DNA of 64,000 nt from CAYSDH01 sp964429805 (GTDB lineage Bacteria; Bacteroidota; Bacteroidia; Flavobacteriales_D; JABDKJ01). The notes under the pieces are model-generated. The model worked only from the letters and a program-made list of their open reading frames with translations, did not search any database and had not been told where the DNA came from. Shown piece after piece: positions 26,258 to 35,384 of the stretch. The stretch lies in the NCBI GenBank assembly GCA_964429805.1, contig CAYSDH010000007.1, positions 1-64,000 of the forward strand, read 5' to 3'. How positions within the stretch are numbered: position 1 is the stretch's first letter; each line of letters opens with the position of its first letter. A program made the translations under genes and the position numbers.

Positions 26258-26593
26258 ATGGCCTCGATACGTCAAGAACGCATAGCGAGTCTTTTAAAAA
26301 AAGAGCTCGGATCCATCTTTCAAGAAGAACGGACATCCATTTTTGGTGGCTTGTTTATTTCGGTGACTCAAGTGCGGCCAAGTCCAGACATGTCTTCCTG
26401 CAAGGTGTTTTTAAGCATCATGGATAAGGTGAACAAAAAAGCAGTAGTCAAAGAGATTAACGAAAGGCGCGGACTGGTGCGTGGTAAACTCGGCCACCGC
26501 GTGGGTAAGCAACTGCGTATCACGCCAGACCTATTCTTTTATCTAGATGATTCTTTAGACTATTCTGAAAAAATAGACGAACTACTTAACTGA
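26258..26593 (+). CDS. rbfA: 30S ribosome-binding factor A
   Basis: A 111-residue RbfA with a KH-type fold, required for late 30S maturation near helix 28/45. It begins MASIRQERIASLLKKELGSI and contains the conserved LFISVTQVRPSPDMSSC strand and LGKQLRITPDLFFYLDDS-type core (here GKQLRITPDLFFYLDDS). The frame is open to 26153, but the chosen ATG matches family length and directly follows a promoter box. Only 4 bases separate its stop from the methyltransferase start, so the two probably form an operon. Confidence 0.94.
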   Translation: MASIRQERIASLLKKELGSIFQEERTSIFGGLFISVTQVRPSPDMSSCKVFLSIMDKVNKKAVVKEINERRGLVRGKLGHRVGKQLRITPDLFFYLDDSLDYSEKIDELLN

Positions 26594-26597
26594 CCAC

Positions 26598-27416
26598 ATG
26601 GAGTACGATCCGATAAAACGAAGTCTTGGAAATGTGTTTAATAAGACCCCTGGTCTTCGCATCCTCTTCTACAAATTACTAGACCTTCTTTTGTTGCGTG
26701 CATGGCATGTACACAAAGAGCTGAAGGCTTTTGCAGGCTGGGGCAAGAAAGACCTCAATGTGCTTGATGCTGGAGCAGGATTTGGGCAGTACACGCACTA
26801 CATGGTGGCTAAGAATCCTTCTTGGACGATAACAAGTATTGATGTAAAGGAAGAGCAGGTGGCCGACTGCAATCAGTTTTTTGAAAAAATCGGGAAGAAA
26901 GACCGTGTAAATTTTGAAGTGGGTGACTTGCAGACTTATGTAAAACCTGAAGCCTATGACTTAGTAGTCTGTGTAGATGTGATGGAGCATGTACTTGAAG
27001 ATGTGCAAGTCTTTAAGAACTATCATGCCAGCATGAAGAAGGATGCCATGCTGCTGATTAGCACCCCGTCTGACCAAGGTGGAAGTGGGCTAGAAGAGCA
27101 CCATGACGGTGAAGTTTCAGGATTTATAGATGAGCACGTGCGTGATGGGTATCCTATCAAAGAAATTGAAGAGAAGCTTAACTCTGCCGGGTTTAATAAG
27201 GTAGAAGCGCGTTATCAATATGGTACTCCGGGGAGTATCGCATGGAAGATGTCCATGTACTTTCCGATGCGTATGCTCAACATCACCAAGCTCTTTTTTA
27301 TCCTCCTGCCGTTTTACTACCTCATCTTTTACCCCATCGCATTTGTGCTCAATTGGCTGGATGTAAAAGGTAATCATGACACAGGTACAGGGTTGATAGT
27401 GAAGGCTTGGAAGTAG
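26598..27416 (+). CDS. Class I SAM-dependent methyltransferase with C-terminal membrane segment
   Basis: A 272-residue protein with a Rossmann methyltransferase domain. Motif I is NVLDAGAGFGQYTHYM, motif II ITSIDVKEEQVADC, and motif IV-like VVCVDVMEHVLEDV follows. Residues about 222-255 are strongly hydrophobic (TKLFFILLPFYYLIFYPIAF), suggesting attachment to the inner membrane. The family is broad (ubiquinone/lipid or sugar methyltransferase type), and the substrate is not evident. It is in an operon with rbfA. Confidence 0.85.
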   Translation: MEYDPIKRSLGNVFNKTPGLRILFYKLLDLLLLRAWHVHKELKAFAGWGKKDLNVLDAGAGFGQYTHYMVAKNPSWTITSIDVKEEQVADCNQFFEKIGKKDRVNFEVGDLQTYVKPEAYDLVVCVDVMEHVLEDVQVFKNYHASMKKDAMLLISTPSDQGGSGLEEHHDGEVSGFIDEHVRDGYPIKEIEEKLNSAGFNKVEARYQYGTPGSIAWKMSMYFPMRMLNITKLFFILLPFYYLIFYPIAFVLNWLDVKGNHDTGTGLIVKAWK

Positions 27417-27471
27417 GCACTGTGTAGCTTCGTCTCCTTTTCACTAACTTCATGGTCATACCGAATGACCA

Positions 27472-28579
27472 ATGAGAAACCTGATTGCCTTATTACTTCT
27501 TGTCTTTGGGTCTCAGACTTTGACTGCCCAGGACTGTTCTGTTGGAGATTGGAGTATGACATCAGGCTATTCTTTACCCCCTGATAGCGTAACTGGTTTG
27601 TGTCCTTATCAAGTACTTGGTTTTCACACTCAGAGTTTTTGGTCTGGCGATGAATTGTCATATGCCAACGGCAGTATTTATCCTGGTAACTATCTGATTA
27701 TTTTCACCTCCCTTGCGGACAGCTCAGAGAGTTATGTGGTTGATTATTCTGACTATATCTCAGATACGTGGGCCGGCTCTTGGGACTCGTGGAACATGGG
27801 TGCAATGCTGTCTGACTTACTAGGATTTCCGAACCCTAACGATGAGTATGCTTCTGCAGGAGTCTATTCTGTAGAGTTTGGTTTTGATCACCCGGATAAC
27901 GGGTCGCTTTGTCTTAGCGATGAAGTGCTGTATATCAAAATAGATGATGTTGATAGTGAAGGTTGTTACAACTGTAGCGCTGGGTTTCTTGACATAACTG
28001 ATCAAACCGAATGTCCAAACGGCTACATTACTCTTTTTTGGAATAAACTCCTTCGTCACAGACACTCTTGAATCTCAGTTTCTAATTACCGCTCCAGATG
28101 GATCAGGGCCTTACGAGATTCAAGCGTTAATTGGCTCTAATTATGGCTTATCAATTTACTCTGCGTTCAACACCCTAGAATCCTTGTTTGTAGAAAACGG
28201 ATACATCTTTCCCGGGCCGGGAGAATACTTAGTCCAAGGCGCTTCTGTGAACACGAATAGCAACTCTATATGTTCTATAACGGATGAAATAGCTGTAATC
28301 ACTTCTCTTAGCCCGAGCGATCCAGCCTGTGTAACGTCAGTGTTAGAGCATTCAACTGTTGATTTTTCAATTCACCCAAACCCAGCATCATCCGTTGTCA
28401 ATCTCGAATTTGAAGACCGCGGAGAGCCATTCAATATCCGATGCACCAACGCTTTTGGCAAGATTGTTTTGGAGGGAGTTCAAAAACAAATCGACATTCG
28501 CAATCTTGCTCCGGGTCTATATATTATTCAGCTTGAAGTTGGAGATGCAATTGGTCACAAACGACTTATCATACAGTGA
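27472..28579 (+). pseudogene. T9SS-sorted secreted protein gene broken by a +1 frameshift
   Basis: The first part (27472-28071) encodes a signal peptide (LIALLLLVFGSQTLTAQ) and about 180 residues of an acidic, Gly/Ser/Asp-rich secreted domain with several cysteines. At a run of six T residues (28034-28039) the frame shifts. With five T residues the frame continues as GYITLFGINSFVTDTL and reads without stops into the second part (28184 onward). That part ends in a T9SS sorting domain (FSIHPNPASSVVNLEF, then GLYIIQLEVGDAIGHKRLII). The restored protein would be 368 residues. This is either a sequencing/assembly error or a true inactivating indel. No enzymatic family is recognised. Confidence 0.8.
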
Positions 28580-28658
28580 TTTATTGGCCTCTTTGGTAAT
28601 CAACCAAGGAGAAGGGATACTCTTAAATCATCCTTATCTCCAACTCCGCAAGTAGGAT

Positions 28659-28666
28659 TACCTTCG
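28659..28666 (+). promoter_or_regulatory. -7 element of the LolC/E-like permease gene
   Basis: TACCTTCG, a TTCG variant of TAnnTTTG, lies 4 bases before an ATC codon that is the natural N-terminus of the permease. No -33 box is evident. The 4-base spacing is the same as at the EamA transporter and lipB genes in this window. Confidence 0.5.
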
Positions 28667-28670
28667 CCCA

Positions 28671-29885
28671 ATCGGTTTCCCATTTTACATAGCCCGTAGA
28701 TACCTTTTTGCGAAGAAGTCTAGGAATGTGATTAACATCATCACACTCATCTCGGTCATCGTCATTGCCTTTGTGACCATGGCCATGATTACTATTCTCT
28801 CTGTGTTTAATGGTATTGACGAGTTGGTCGATGACCTATACAGCTCCTTTGATGCAGACATCATCATCTCGCCTGCGCGAGGCAAGGTGATGGCCAATGA
28901 CAGTATTTCCATCAAAGACATCGAAGGGCTAGCTACGGTCAAAAGTGTCAATGAAATAGTAGAAGAAAACGTACTCCTCACCTTTGGCGATCAGCAGCGC
29001 ATCGCCACACTAAAGGGTGTGCCAACAGGCTATATGGCCCAAAAAAACATGCGCAAAAACATCATTGAGGGAAGTGATGTGCTGGCTGATGAAGAAAGTG
29101 AATGGGCTGTGCTGGGTTATGGTATCAAGCAAGATCTTGACGCTGAATTATTTTCGCAAGGCATGCGACCACTTGTGGTCTATGCGCCTCAACGAGGCAA
29201 GAAAATATCGCGTCATAAAGAGCGGGCATTTCGCTCAGAACCAATTATGGTGGGCGGCACATTTAGCATCAATGTGGAGTATGACTCCAAGTATGTCTTA
29301 AGCTCCTTGCTCTTTGCGCGCGACATGCTCGACTACAGAAACGAATACAATTACTTGGAAGTAGAGCTCAAGGACGGTTTGGAGCCCGAGCAAACCAAGC
29401 AGGCCATCATGGCACAGTTGGGAGACAAGTTTAAGGTTGTGACACGTGCCGACAAGAATGCCATGATCTACAAGGCCAATGAAAGCGAGCGACTTGTCAC
29501 TATTCTCATTTTGAGCTTCATTATTGTTATCGCCATATTTAACATACTTGCTTCACTCACCATGCTTATTCTCGACAAGCGAAAAGACATCGGTACTTTA
29601 CACAGCATGGGCGCCACTGAAGGTGTCATTAGAAAAATATTTTTCTTGGAGGGGGTCATGATTTCAGCTTCGGGAACAGTCATCGGACTGACGCTTGGTT
29701 TTATCTTTAGCTACATTCAGCAGCATTATGGCATCATTCGCCTGCAGGGCGGCATTGTAGATTACTATCCGGTAGTGATTAACCTCAAAGACTTCTTTTT
29801 GGTGGCGGGCATCGTGGTAGGAATCGCATTGATGTTCTCTTGGTTTCCGGTAAAACTGCTTACCAAGCGAGTGATGAATGCCTGA
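28671..29885 (+). CDS. LolC/LolE-type ABC transporter permease, probable AUC start
   Basis: An FtsX/LolC-LolE-family permease with four transmembrane segments and a large periplasmic domain between the first and second; it resembles the lipoprotein-releasing LolCDE membrane subunits. Reading from 28671 gives GFPFYIARRYLFAKKSRNV and then INIITLISVIVIAFVTMAMI, the expected start of the family, but the first codon is ATC. No ATG, GTG or TTG lies in frame between the upstream stop at 28653 and GTG 28728; that GTG would remove the conserved RRYLFAKK segment. The C-terminal domain has AIFNILASLTMLILDKRKDI, typical of the family. The protein is 404 residues from ATC, or 385 from GTG. Confidence 0.8.
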   Translation: MGFPFYIARRYLFAKKSRNVINIITLISVIVIAFVTMAMITILSVFNGIDELVDDLYSSFDADIIISPARGKVMANDSISIKDIEGLATVKSVNEIVEENVLLTFGDQQRIATLKGVPTGYMAQKNMRKNIIEGSDVLADEESEWAVLGYGIKQDLDAELFSQGMRPLVVYAPQRGKKISRHKERAFRSEPIMVGGTFSINVEYDSKYVLSSLLFARDMLDYRNEYNYLEVELKDGLEPEQTKQAIMAQLGDKFKVVTRADKNAMIYKANESERLVTILILSFIIVIAIFNILASLTMLILDKRKDIGTLHSMGATEGVIRKIFFLEGVMISASGTVIGLTLGFIFSYIQQHYGIIRLQGGIVDYYPVVINLKDFFLVAGIVVGIALMFSWFPVKLLTKRVMNA

Positions 29886-29889
29886 GAAA

Positions 29890-30885
29890 TTAGACTAGAG
29901 GTTGAGCATCTTTATAGACCGTTCTCACCTCTTCTAGCACCTCATAAATCTCGTTAGGATCCATGGTTGTCACCATCTTCATTCTGTAAGGCTTTATGCC
30001 ATGAAAACCTTTGAAGTAGTTAGAGTAATGTCTTCTCATCTCGACTATGCCAAGGCTCGGGCCTTTCCACTCCAATGACATTCTCAAGTGCTCTTTGCAG
30101 GCCTCTATACGCTCATCAACTGAGGGAGCAGCGAGGTGCTCACCAGTGCGCATGAAGTGCTTGACTTCATTAAAAAACCAAGGGTAACCTATGCTGGCTC
30201 TGCCTATCATGATGCCATCAACACCAAAACGGTTTTTATACTCAATCACTCGCTCTGGGGTGGTCGCATCTCCGTTGCCAAACACTGGAATATTCATTCT
30301 CGGATTGTTCTTCACATCTCCAATCAAAGTCCAATCTGCATCGCCCTTATACATCTGCTTGCGGGTGCGACCATGTATAGATATGGCTTTGATACCCACA
30401 TCTTGCAAGCGCTCTGCCACCTCGACTATGTGCTTAGTCTGATCATCCCAGCCTAGTCTAGTCTTGACGGTGACTGGCAGTGACGTAGACTTCACTATTT
30501 CTGCCGTCATGGCCACCATCTTTGGAATGTCTTGCAAAATTCCAGCACCTGCCCCTTTGCAGGCCACCTTCTTCACTGGGCAACCATAGTTGATGTCAAT
30601 TATATCAGGATTTGCCCGTGCAGTTACTTCTGTGGCCTCGCGCATGCTATTTATATCGCTTCCAAAAATCTGTATGCCTATAGGGCGCTCATATTCGAAA
30701 ATATCGAGCTTTTGCAGACTTTTTGCTGCATCGCGAATCAACCCTTCGCTAGAAATAAACTCTGTGTACATGACATCAGCACCGTGCTTTTTGCACAATG
30801 CTCTAAAGGGAGGGTCGCTCACGTCTTCCATGGGCGCTAACAGAAGAGGAAACTCTCCAACTTCGATGTCACCGATTTTTACCAT
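29890..30885 (-). CDS. dusB: tRNA-dihydrouridine synthase DusB
   Basis: A 331-residue FMN-dependent enzyme that reduces specific uridines of tRNA to dihydrouridine. The flavin-binding start is LLLAPMEDVSDPPFRALC, the catalytic cysteine is in INYGCPVKKVACKGAG, and later FMN-binding segments include VKTRLGWDD, ISIHGRTRKQMYKG and IPVFGNGDATTP. An ATG 11 codons upstream was rejected for the one that gives MVKIGDIEVG. Genes on either side are in other orientations, so it is probably a single-gene unit. Confidence 0.94.
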   Translation of the reverse strand: MVKIGDIEVGEFPLLLAPMEDVSDPPFRALCKKHGADVMYTEFISSEGLIRDAAKSLQKLDIFEYERPIGIQIFGSDINSMREATEVTARANPDIIDINYGCPVKKVACKGAGAGILQDIPKMVAMTAEIVKSTSLPVTVKTRLGWDDQTKHIVEVAERLQDVGIKAISIHGRTRKQMYKGDADWTLIGDVKNNPRMNIPVFGNGDATTPERVIEYKNRFGVDGIMIGRASIGYPWFFNEVKHFMRTGEHLAAPSVDERIEACKEHLRMSLEWKGPSLGIVEMRRHYSNYFKGFHGIKPYRMKMVTTMDPNEIYEVLEEVRTVYKDAQPLV

Positions 30886-30921
30886 TTTATCAACCTTTCG
30901 ACTCAGGGCCGACAGCATTTT

Positions 30922-30929
30922 TAGCTTTG
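30922..30929 (+). promoter_or_regulatory. Probable -7 element of polA
   Basis: TAGCTTTG (TAnnTTTG) ends 19 bases before the polA ATG. A TTTCG at 30896-30900 lies 21 bases upstream and could serve as a weak -33 box. Confidence 0.5.
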
Positions 30930-30948
30930 TACAAAGAAACTCCCTTTT

Positions 30949-33741
30949 ATGGCTGATTCCAACAAAAAGCTCTTCCTACTCGATGCCTTTGCATTAATCT
31001 ACCGAGCCTACTTCGCGTTTATCAAAAGACCCATGATAAATTCGAAAGGGGTCAACACCTCTGCCATGATTGGTTTTACCAATACACTATGGGAACTTTT
31101 GAGAAATGAAAAGCCTACGCACTTGGCTGTAGTATTTGATGTAGCTGGGCCCACTACTCGTGCCGTTGAGTATGATTTTTACAAGGCCAATAGAGACGAA
31201 ACTCCCGCTGACATCATCAACATGATTGAGCCAATAAGGCGGTTAGTTGAAGCATTTAATCTACCCTGCATCGGACTTGAAGGATATGAGGCTGATGACC
31301 TCATAGGCACCTTGGCCAAAATGGCCGAAAAGGAAGGCTACACTACATACATGGTCACTCCTGACAAGGATTTTGGACAGCTGGTGTCAGACAATATTTT
31401 CATGTACAAACCCGCGGTGGGGAGAAATCCGCATCAAATACTTGGCGTGCCAGAAGTGCTCGCAAAATGGGACATAGAGCGCGTAGACCAAGTCATTGAT
31501 ATGCTCGGACTAATGGGCGATGCGGTAGATAACATTCCTGGAATACGCGGTGTTGGTGAAAAAACAGCCTGCAAATTTTTGAAGCAATACGGCTCTGTGG
31601 AAGGGCTTTTGGAAAATGCTGATGAGATAAAGGGGAAGATTGGCGAGAAGGTTAGGGCTGGAAAAGAAGATGCGATTATCTCTAAGCACCTCGCAACAAT
31701 CATACTTGATGCGCCCATAGAGTTTGATGAGAAAGCGCTACTCGTTGAAGAGCCTAATGTGGAGGCACTGACTGAAATATTTGACGAATTCGAGTTTCGT
31801 ACGCTCGGAAAACGAATACTCGGAGAAGCCTACACTTTTGGCACCACAGAAGCGTCAAGTAGTGGTTCTCAAATGAGTCTGTTTGGTGGTGGAGATTCAG
31901 GTGGAGGTGACATGGAAACCAAGTCACTCAAGAAACTGGATGAAGTAGACCACGCTTATTCTCTGGTCTCAAGCAAAGACGATAGAGCCGCATTGATTGA
32001 AAAGTTGATGGCGCAAAAACTGGCCTGCTTTGACACTGAGACAACGGGGGTTGACCCTAATCTAGCAGAAATGGTAGGCCTCTCATTCTGCTTCAAAAAG
32101 GGTGAGGCTTATTATGTTCCAGTGCCTGCTGAGCACGAAGAAGCACAGAAAGTACTGGAGGAGTTTCGTCCATTTTTTGAAAGCACGAGTATCACCAAAG
32201 TGGGGCACAACTTGAAATATGACATGCTCATGCTCAAGTGGTATGGCATAGAAGTCAACGGCCCGATAGAAGACTCGATGATTGCCCATTACCTCATTGA
32301 GCCGGGCAAACGACACGGCATGGACTACTTGGCCGAGGCCTTTTTAGCTTATTCTCCAGTGTCTATTGAAACGCTGATTGGTAAAAAGGGGAAGAATCAA
32401 AAGAGCATGCGTGACCTTGCCCCAGAAGAGGTGAGTGACTACGCTTCTGAAGACGCAGACATTACGTTGCAGCTTCACGAGCTGTTTGAAGAAGGGCTGA
32501 AGAAACGTGAGGTGGATAAGCTTTACAAGAATATTGAGGCACCACTCATTCGGGTGCTGGCCGACATAGAGTTTGAAGGTATTAATCTTGATGTGGGCTT
32601 TTTAGAAGAGTTCTCTTCAGAGCTTGAGAAAGAAGTGCTCGTGGCCCGCGACAGCATCTATGAGCAGGCTGGACAAGAGTTTAACCTAAACTCACCAAAG
32701 CAACTGGGCGAGGTACTTTTTGAGCGATTAGAAATCCCTTATGTCGGGAAGAAGACAAAAACCGGACAGTTTTCTACCAACGAGGATGTGCTCAGCAAAC
32801 TCGCCAAGGAACACCCTATTGCTGAGGTAATAATGGAGTACCGCGAGCTGAGTAAGCTCAAATCTACCTATGTAGATGCGTTGCCAAAATTGGTAAACCC
32901 AAAAACGGGAAGAATCCATACCTCGTTTCGTCAGGCCATAGTGCCGACAGGTAGACTGAGTTCAGACAATCCCAATATTCAGAATATTCCTATCCGAACA
33001 GAGCGCGGCAGAAAAATCAGAAAGGCCTTTATACCAGCCAATGATGATTATGTGCTCCTAGCATCAGATTACTCTCAAGTAGAGCTACGTATCATTGCCT
33101 CACTGGCTGATGATGAGGGCATGATTCAGGCCTTTTTAAACAATGAAGACATTCACAGCTCTACCGCATCAAAAGTGTTTGGCGTGCCGCTCGAAGAGGT
33201 AGATAGAGAAATGAGAAGACGAGCCAAGGCCGTTAATTTCGGATTGGCATATGGTCAAGGTGCATTTGGATTGGCCGAAAACTTGGGCATTAAGCGTGGA
33301 GAGGCCAAGCAGATTATTGACAATTACTTTGAAAAGTACCCGGGCATAAAGAACTACATGAGCACAGCTGTAGAACTAGCCAAGGAAAAGGGTTATTCTG
33401 AAACATTGATGGGCAGGAAGCGAGACTTACCGCTTATCAACTCTGGAAATCACACCGTACGCTCAGGCGCGGAGCGCAATGCAGTCAATACGCCTATACA
33501 AGGTTCGGCCGCTGACGTAATCAAGATGGCTATGATTGACATACAGCAGTGGATGAAGAGCTCAAAACTCAAATCAAAGATGCTACTGCAGGTGCATGAT
33601 GAACTTGTGTTTGATGTGCATAAAGATGAGCTGGAGATGCTCAAACCTATTATCGAAGAAAAGATGTCTAATGCGGTGAAGATTAAAGTGCCGCTGGTAG
33701 TTGATACTGGTGTAGGTGCCAATTGGCTGGAGGCGCATTAA
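30949..33741 (+). CDS. polA: DNA polymerase I
   Basis: A 930-residue Pol I with all three domains. Residues about 1-290 are the 5'-3' exonuclease (LFLLDAFALIYRAYFAF; GYEADDLIGTLA; DAVDNIPGIRGVGEKTA). Residues about 330-520 are the 3'-5' exonuclease with intact metal residues (CFDTETTG, GHNLKYD, YASEDADI), so proofreading should be active. The polymerase domain follows: motif A ASDYSQVELRIIASLA, motif B RRRAKAVNFGLAYGQ and motif C VHDELVFD. It fills gaps and removes RNA primers. The gene stands alone with its own promoter box. Confidence 0.97.
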   Translation: MADSNKKLFLLDAFALIYRAYFAFIKRPMINSKGVNTSAMIGFTNTLWELLRNEKPTHLAVVFDVAGPTTRAVEYDFYKANRDETPADIINMIEPIRRLVEAFNLPCIGLEGYEADDLIGTLAKMAEKEGYTTYMVTPDKDFGQLVSDNIFMYKPAVGRNPHQILGVPEVLAKWDIERVDQVIDMLGLMGDAVDNIPGIRGVGEKTACKFLKQYGSVEGLLENADEIKGKIGEKVRAGKEDAIISKHLATIILDAPIEFDEKALLVEEPNVEALTEIFDEFEFRTLGKRILGEAYTFGTTEASSSGSQMSLFGGGDSGGGDMETKSLKKLDEVDHAYSLVSSKDDRAALIEKLMAQKLACFDTETTGVDPNLAEMVGLSFCFKKGEAYYVPVPAEHEEAQKVLEEFRPFFESTSITKVGHNLKYDMLMLKWYGIEVNGPIEDSMIAHYLIEPGKRHGMDYLAEAFLAYSPVSIETLIGKKGKNQKSMRDLAPEEVSDYASEDADITLQLHELFEEGLKKREVDKLYKNIEAPLIRVLADIEFEGINLDVGFLEEFSSELEKEVLVARDSIYEQAGQEFNLNSPKQLGEVLFERLEIPYVGKKTKTGQFSTNEDVLSKLAKEHPIAEVIMEYRELSKLKSTYVDALPKLVNPKTGRIHTSFRQAIVPTGRLSSDNPNIQNIPIRTERGRKIRKAFIPANDDYVLLASDYSQVELRIIASLADDEGMIQAFLNNEDIHSSTASKVFGVPLEEVDREMRRRAKAVNFGLAYGQGAFGLAENLGIKRGEAKQIIDNYFEKYPGIKNYMSTAVELAKEKGYSETLMGRKRDLPLINSGNHTVRSGAERNAVNTPIQGSAADVIKMAMIDIQQWMKSSKLKSKMLLQVHDELVFDVHKDELEMLKPIIEEKMSNAVKIKVPLVVDTGVGANWLEAH

Positions 33742-33774
33742 TCTGCTGACTGACTAAACCATGACCAACTTATT

Positions 33775-34287
33775 ATGACTTTTCAGTTCAACTACGCGCC
33801 ACCCCAAAAGGCCATGCGTACCTTTTATTATCTGCTCGCTTTTGCTGGGCTTGGTCTACTTGTGTGCGCCTTTGCAGACATGGAGTTTAATAAAATGGTG
33901 ATGCTCGCGGTGCTTTGCGTTGCCTTGCTTGGCATTATGGCTTGGCTCATTGCACTGTTTAAAGAGAAAGAAAACGGTTCAATCTTAATCATAGATAGGC
34001 AAGTCATCATACCTCATTCTTGGAAAAGTGGTGTGATGGATATTGACATTGACTCAATTACTGATGTCACCGCAGGTCATGCTGACCAGCATGGGCATAT
34101 GAGTTTAAAGATTCATTACGACTTAAAGGTTGCGACACTGCCTTATACTTGGTTCGACTCCACGAGCGATCTGTCAGTCTTTGTGCTCTATTTAAATAAA
34201 ATGATGGAAGGAGACCCGTTCGACCAATATGAGAAAGATGCGTATGTGACAGTGCGCGCCAGTGATATAGAGCCGCCAGAGGCTTAG
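33775..34287 (+). CDS. Two-helix membrane protein with bPH-like domain, function unknown
   Basis: A 170-residue protein. Residues about 16-65 form two transmembrane helices (TFYYLLAFAGLGLLVCAF and MVMLAVLCVALLGIMAWLIA), followed by a soluble domain of about 100 residues rich in beta strands (SILIIDRQVIIPHSW; MSLKIHYDLKVATLPY). This topology is that of bacterial PH-like (DUF304/bPH) membrane proteins, but I cannot confirm the family. It lies 33 bases after polA on the same strand and may be read through from it. Confidence 0.6.
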   Translation: MTFQFNYAPPQKAMRTFYYLLAFAGLGLLVCAFADMEFNKMVMLAVLCVALLGIMAWLIALFKEKENGSILIIDRQVIIPHSWKSGVMDIDIDSITDVTAGHADQHGHMSLKIHYDLKVATLPYTWFDSTSDLSVFVLYLNKMMEGDPFDQYEKDAYVTVRASDIEPPEA

Positions 34288-34447
34288 TCTACCATCACCT
34301 CACCACATGTTTTGAGCTCAGCGTAGAGTTGTTTGGACTGGCGCCCTTCTAGATTCAAAACACATTTCTGTAACTATTATTCACAGCTTGCGTTTAACGC
34401 TGTAGAGACCCTTAGGTTAAGTGAAGTAAAGATTAAGAGTTATTGAG

Positions 34448-35353
34448 ATGAAAACATTGAGTTTTGAAACCCTAAAGCGTGCAGCCGGTGCCGCATTCGT
34501 GATGACGGCATTACTATTCACATCTTGTTCGCAAGACAGTGGAGCTAATGCCATGAGACACACCAATACACCTCCAGAAGGTGAAGTGTCAGAAAAAGCG
34601 AATAAAGTCAAAGAGATATTTTACACCATTCCATCTCCGGTGGAAATGGTATCGCTAATTAAGAAGTCTGGTGCCAGATATGATCACACCATGCTTAATG
34701 ATGTGAGAAACCTAGACCGCTATTCTACTGCTAGAAGAAAGGCAATCAACTTAGGTATCTACGGAGCTGATCTCAGCTACGCGTCAGTATTTAATCAAAA
34801 TCAAGAGTCAATCATTTACCTCAGTGCAGCCAAACAGCTTGCTGATGAACTTGGTGTTTCATCTGCATTTGACGATGCGTTGATGGAGCGTGTAGAGATG
34901 AATATAGAGAACAGAGATTCTCTTCTGCACATCATTTCTGAAACGTTCTACGTGCTCGACTCGTATTTAAAAGAGAACAAGCGAAGTAACATCTCTGCAC
35001 AAATCATCACAGGTGGATGGGTAGAGGGACTTTACCTTGCAAGTAAGATTATAGAAACGAAAGGAAAAGAAGAGGCCTTGGTTGACAGACTTATAGACCA
35101 GAAGTATGCCCTCAATGACCTGATCGAACTAAACAAGAGCTACAACAAAGATGGCTCGCTAGACAAACTACTCAGCGACCTAAAGAGTCTGAATGAGATA
35201 TATGAACGAACAACTGAAATATCAATTACTGCTGACACTGGAACGCAGGATAAAGTGATACTCGGTGGTGGAACAAAATTAACACTGAACGATGCTGACG
35301 TAGATGAGATAGTCATGTTGGCCAAGGATATACGCAACAAGTATATCCAGTGA
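34448..35353 (+). CDS. Helical lipoprotein of unknown function
   Basis: A 301-residue protein with a lipoprotein signal (AFVMTALLFTSCSQDS, lipobox FTSC). The mature part is mostly alpha-helical and charged, with repeated KAIN/LADELG-type helices and an acidic tail (NDADVDEIVMLAKDIRN). The family is found in Bacteroidota genomes but has no assigned role that I know. It is followed 31 bases later by another secreted orphan, and the two may be an operon. The 160-base gap before it has no clear promoter box, RNA or terminator. Confidence 0.65.
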   Translation: MKTLSFETLKRAAGAAFVMTALLFTSCSQDSGANAMRHTNTPPEGEVSEKANKVKEIFYTIPSPVEMVSLIKKSGARYDHTMLNDVRNLDRYSTARRKAINLGIYGADLSYASVFNQNQESIIYLSAAKQLADELGVSSAFDDALMERVEMNIENRDSLLHIISETFYVLDSYLKENKRSNISAQIITGGWVEGLYLASKIIETKGKEEALVDRLIDQKYALNDLIELNKSYNKDGSLDKLLSDLKSLNEIYERTTEISITADTGTQDKVILGGGTKLTLNDADVDEIVMLAKDIRNKYIQ

Positions 35354-35384
35354 TGGAAGGATTTAAATTGAAAAAAGAGGAGCT

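Noticed and set aside
28728..28730. GTG as the normal start of the LolC/E-like permease
   Set aside because: It would remove the conserved RRYLFAKK segment that begins the family; the ATC at 28671 fits better, though the GTG cannot be fully excluded.
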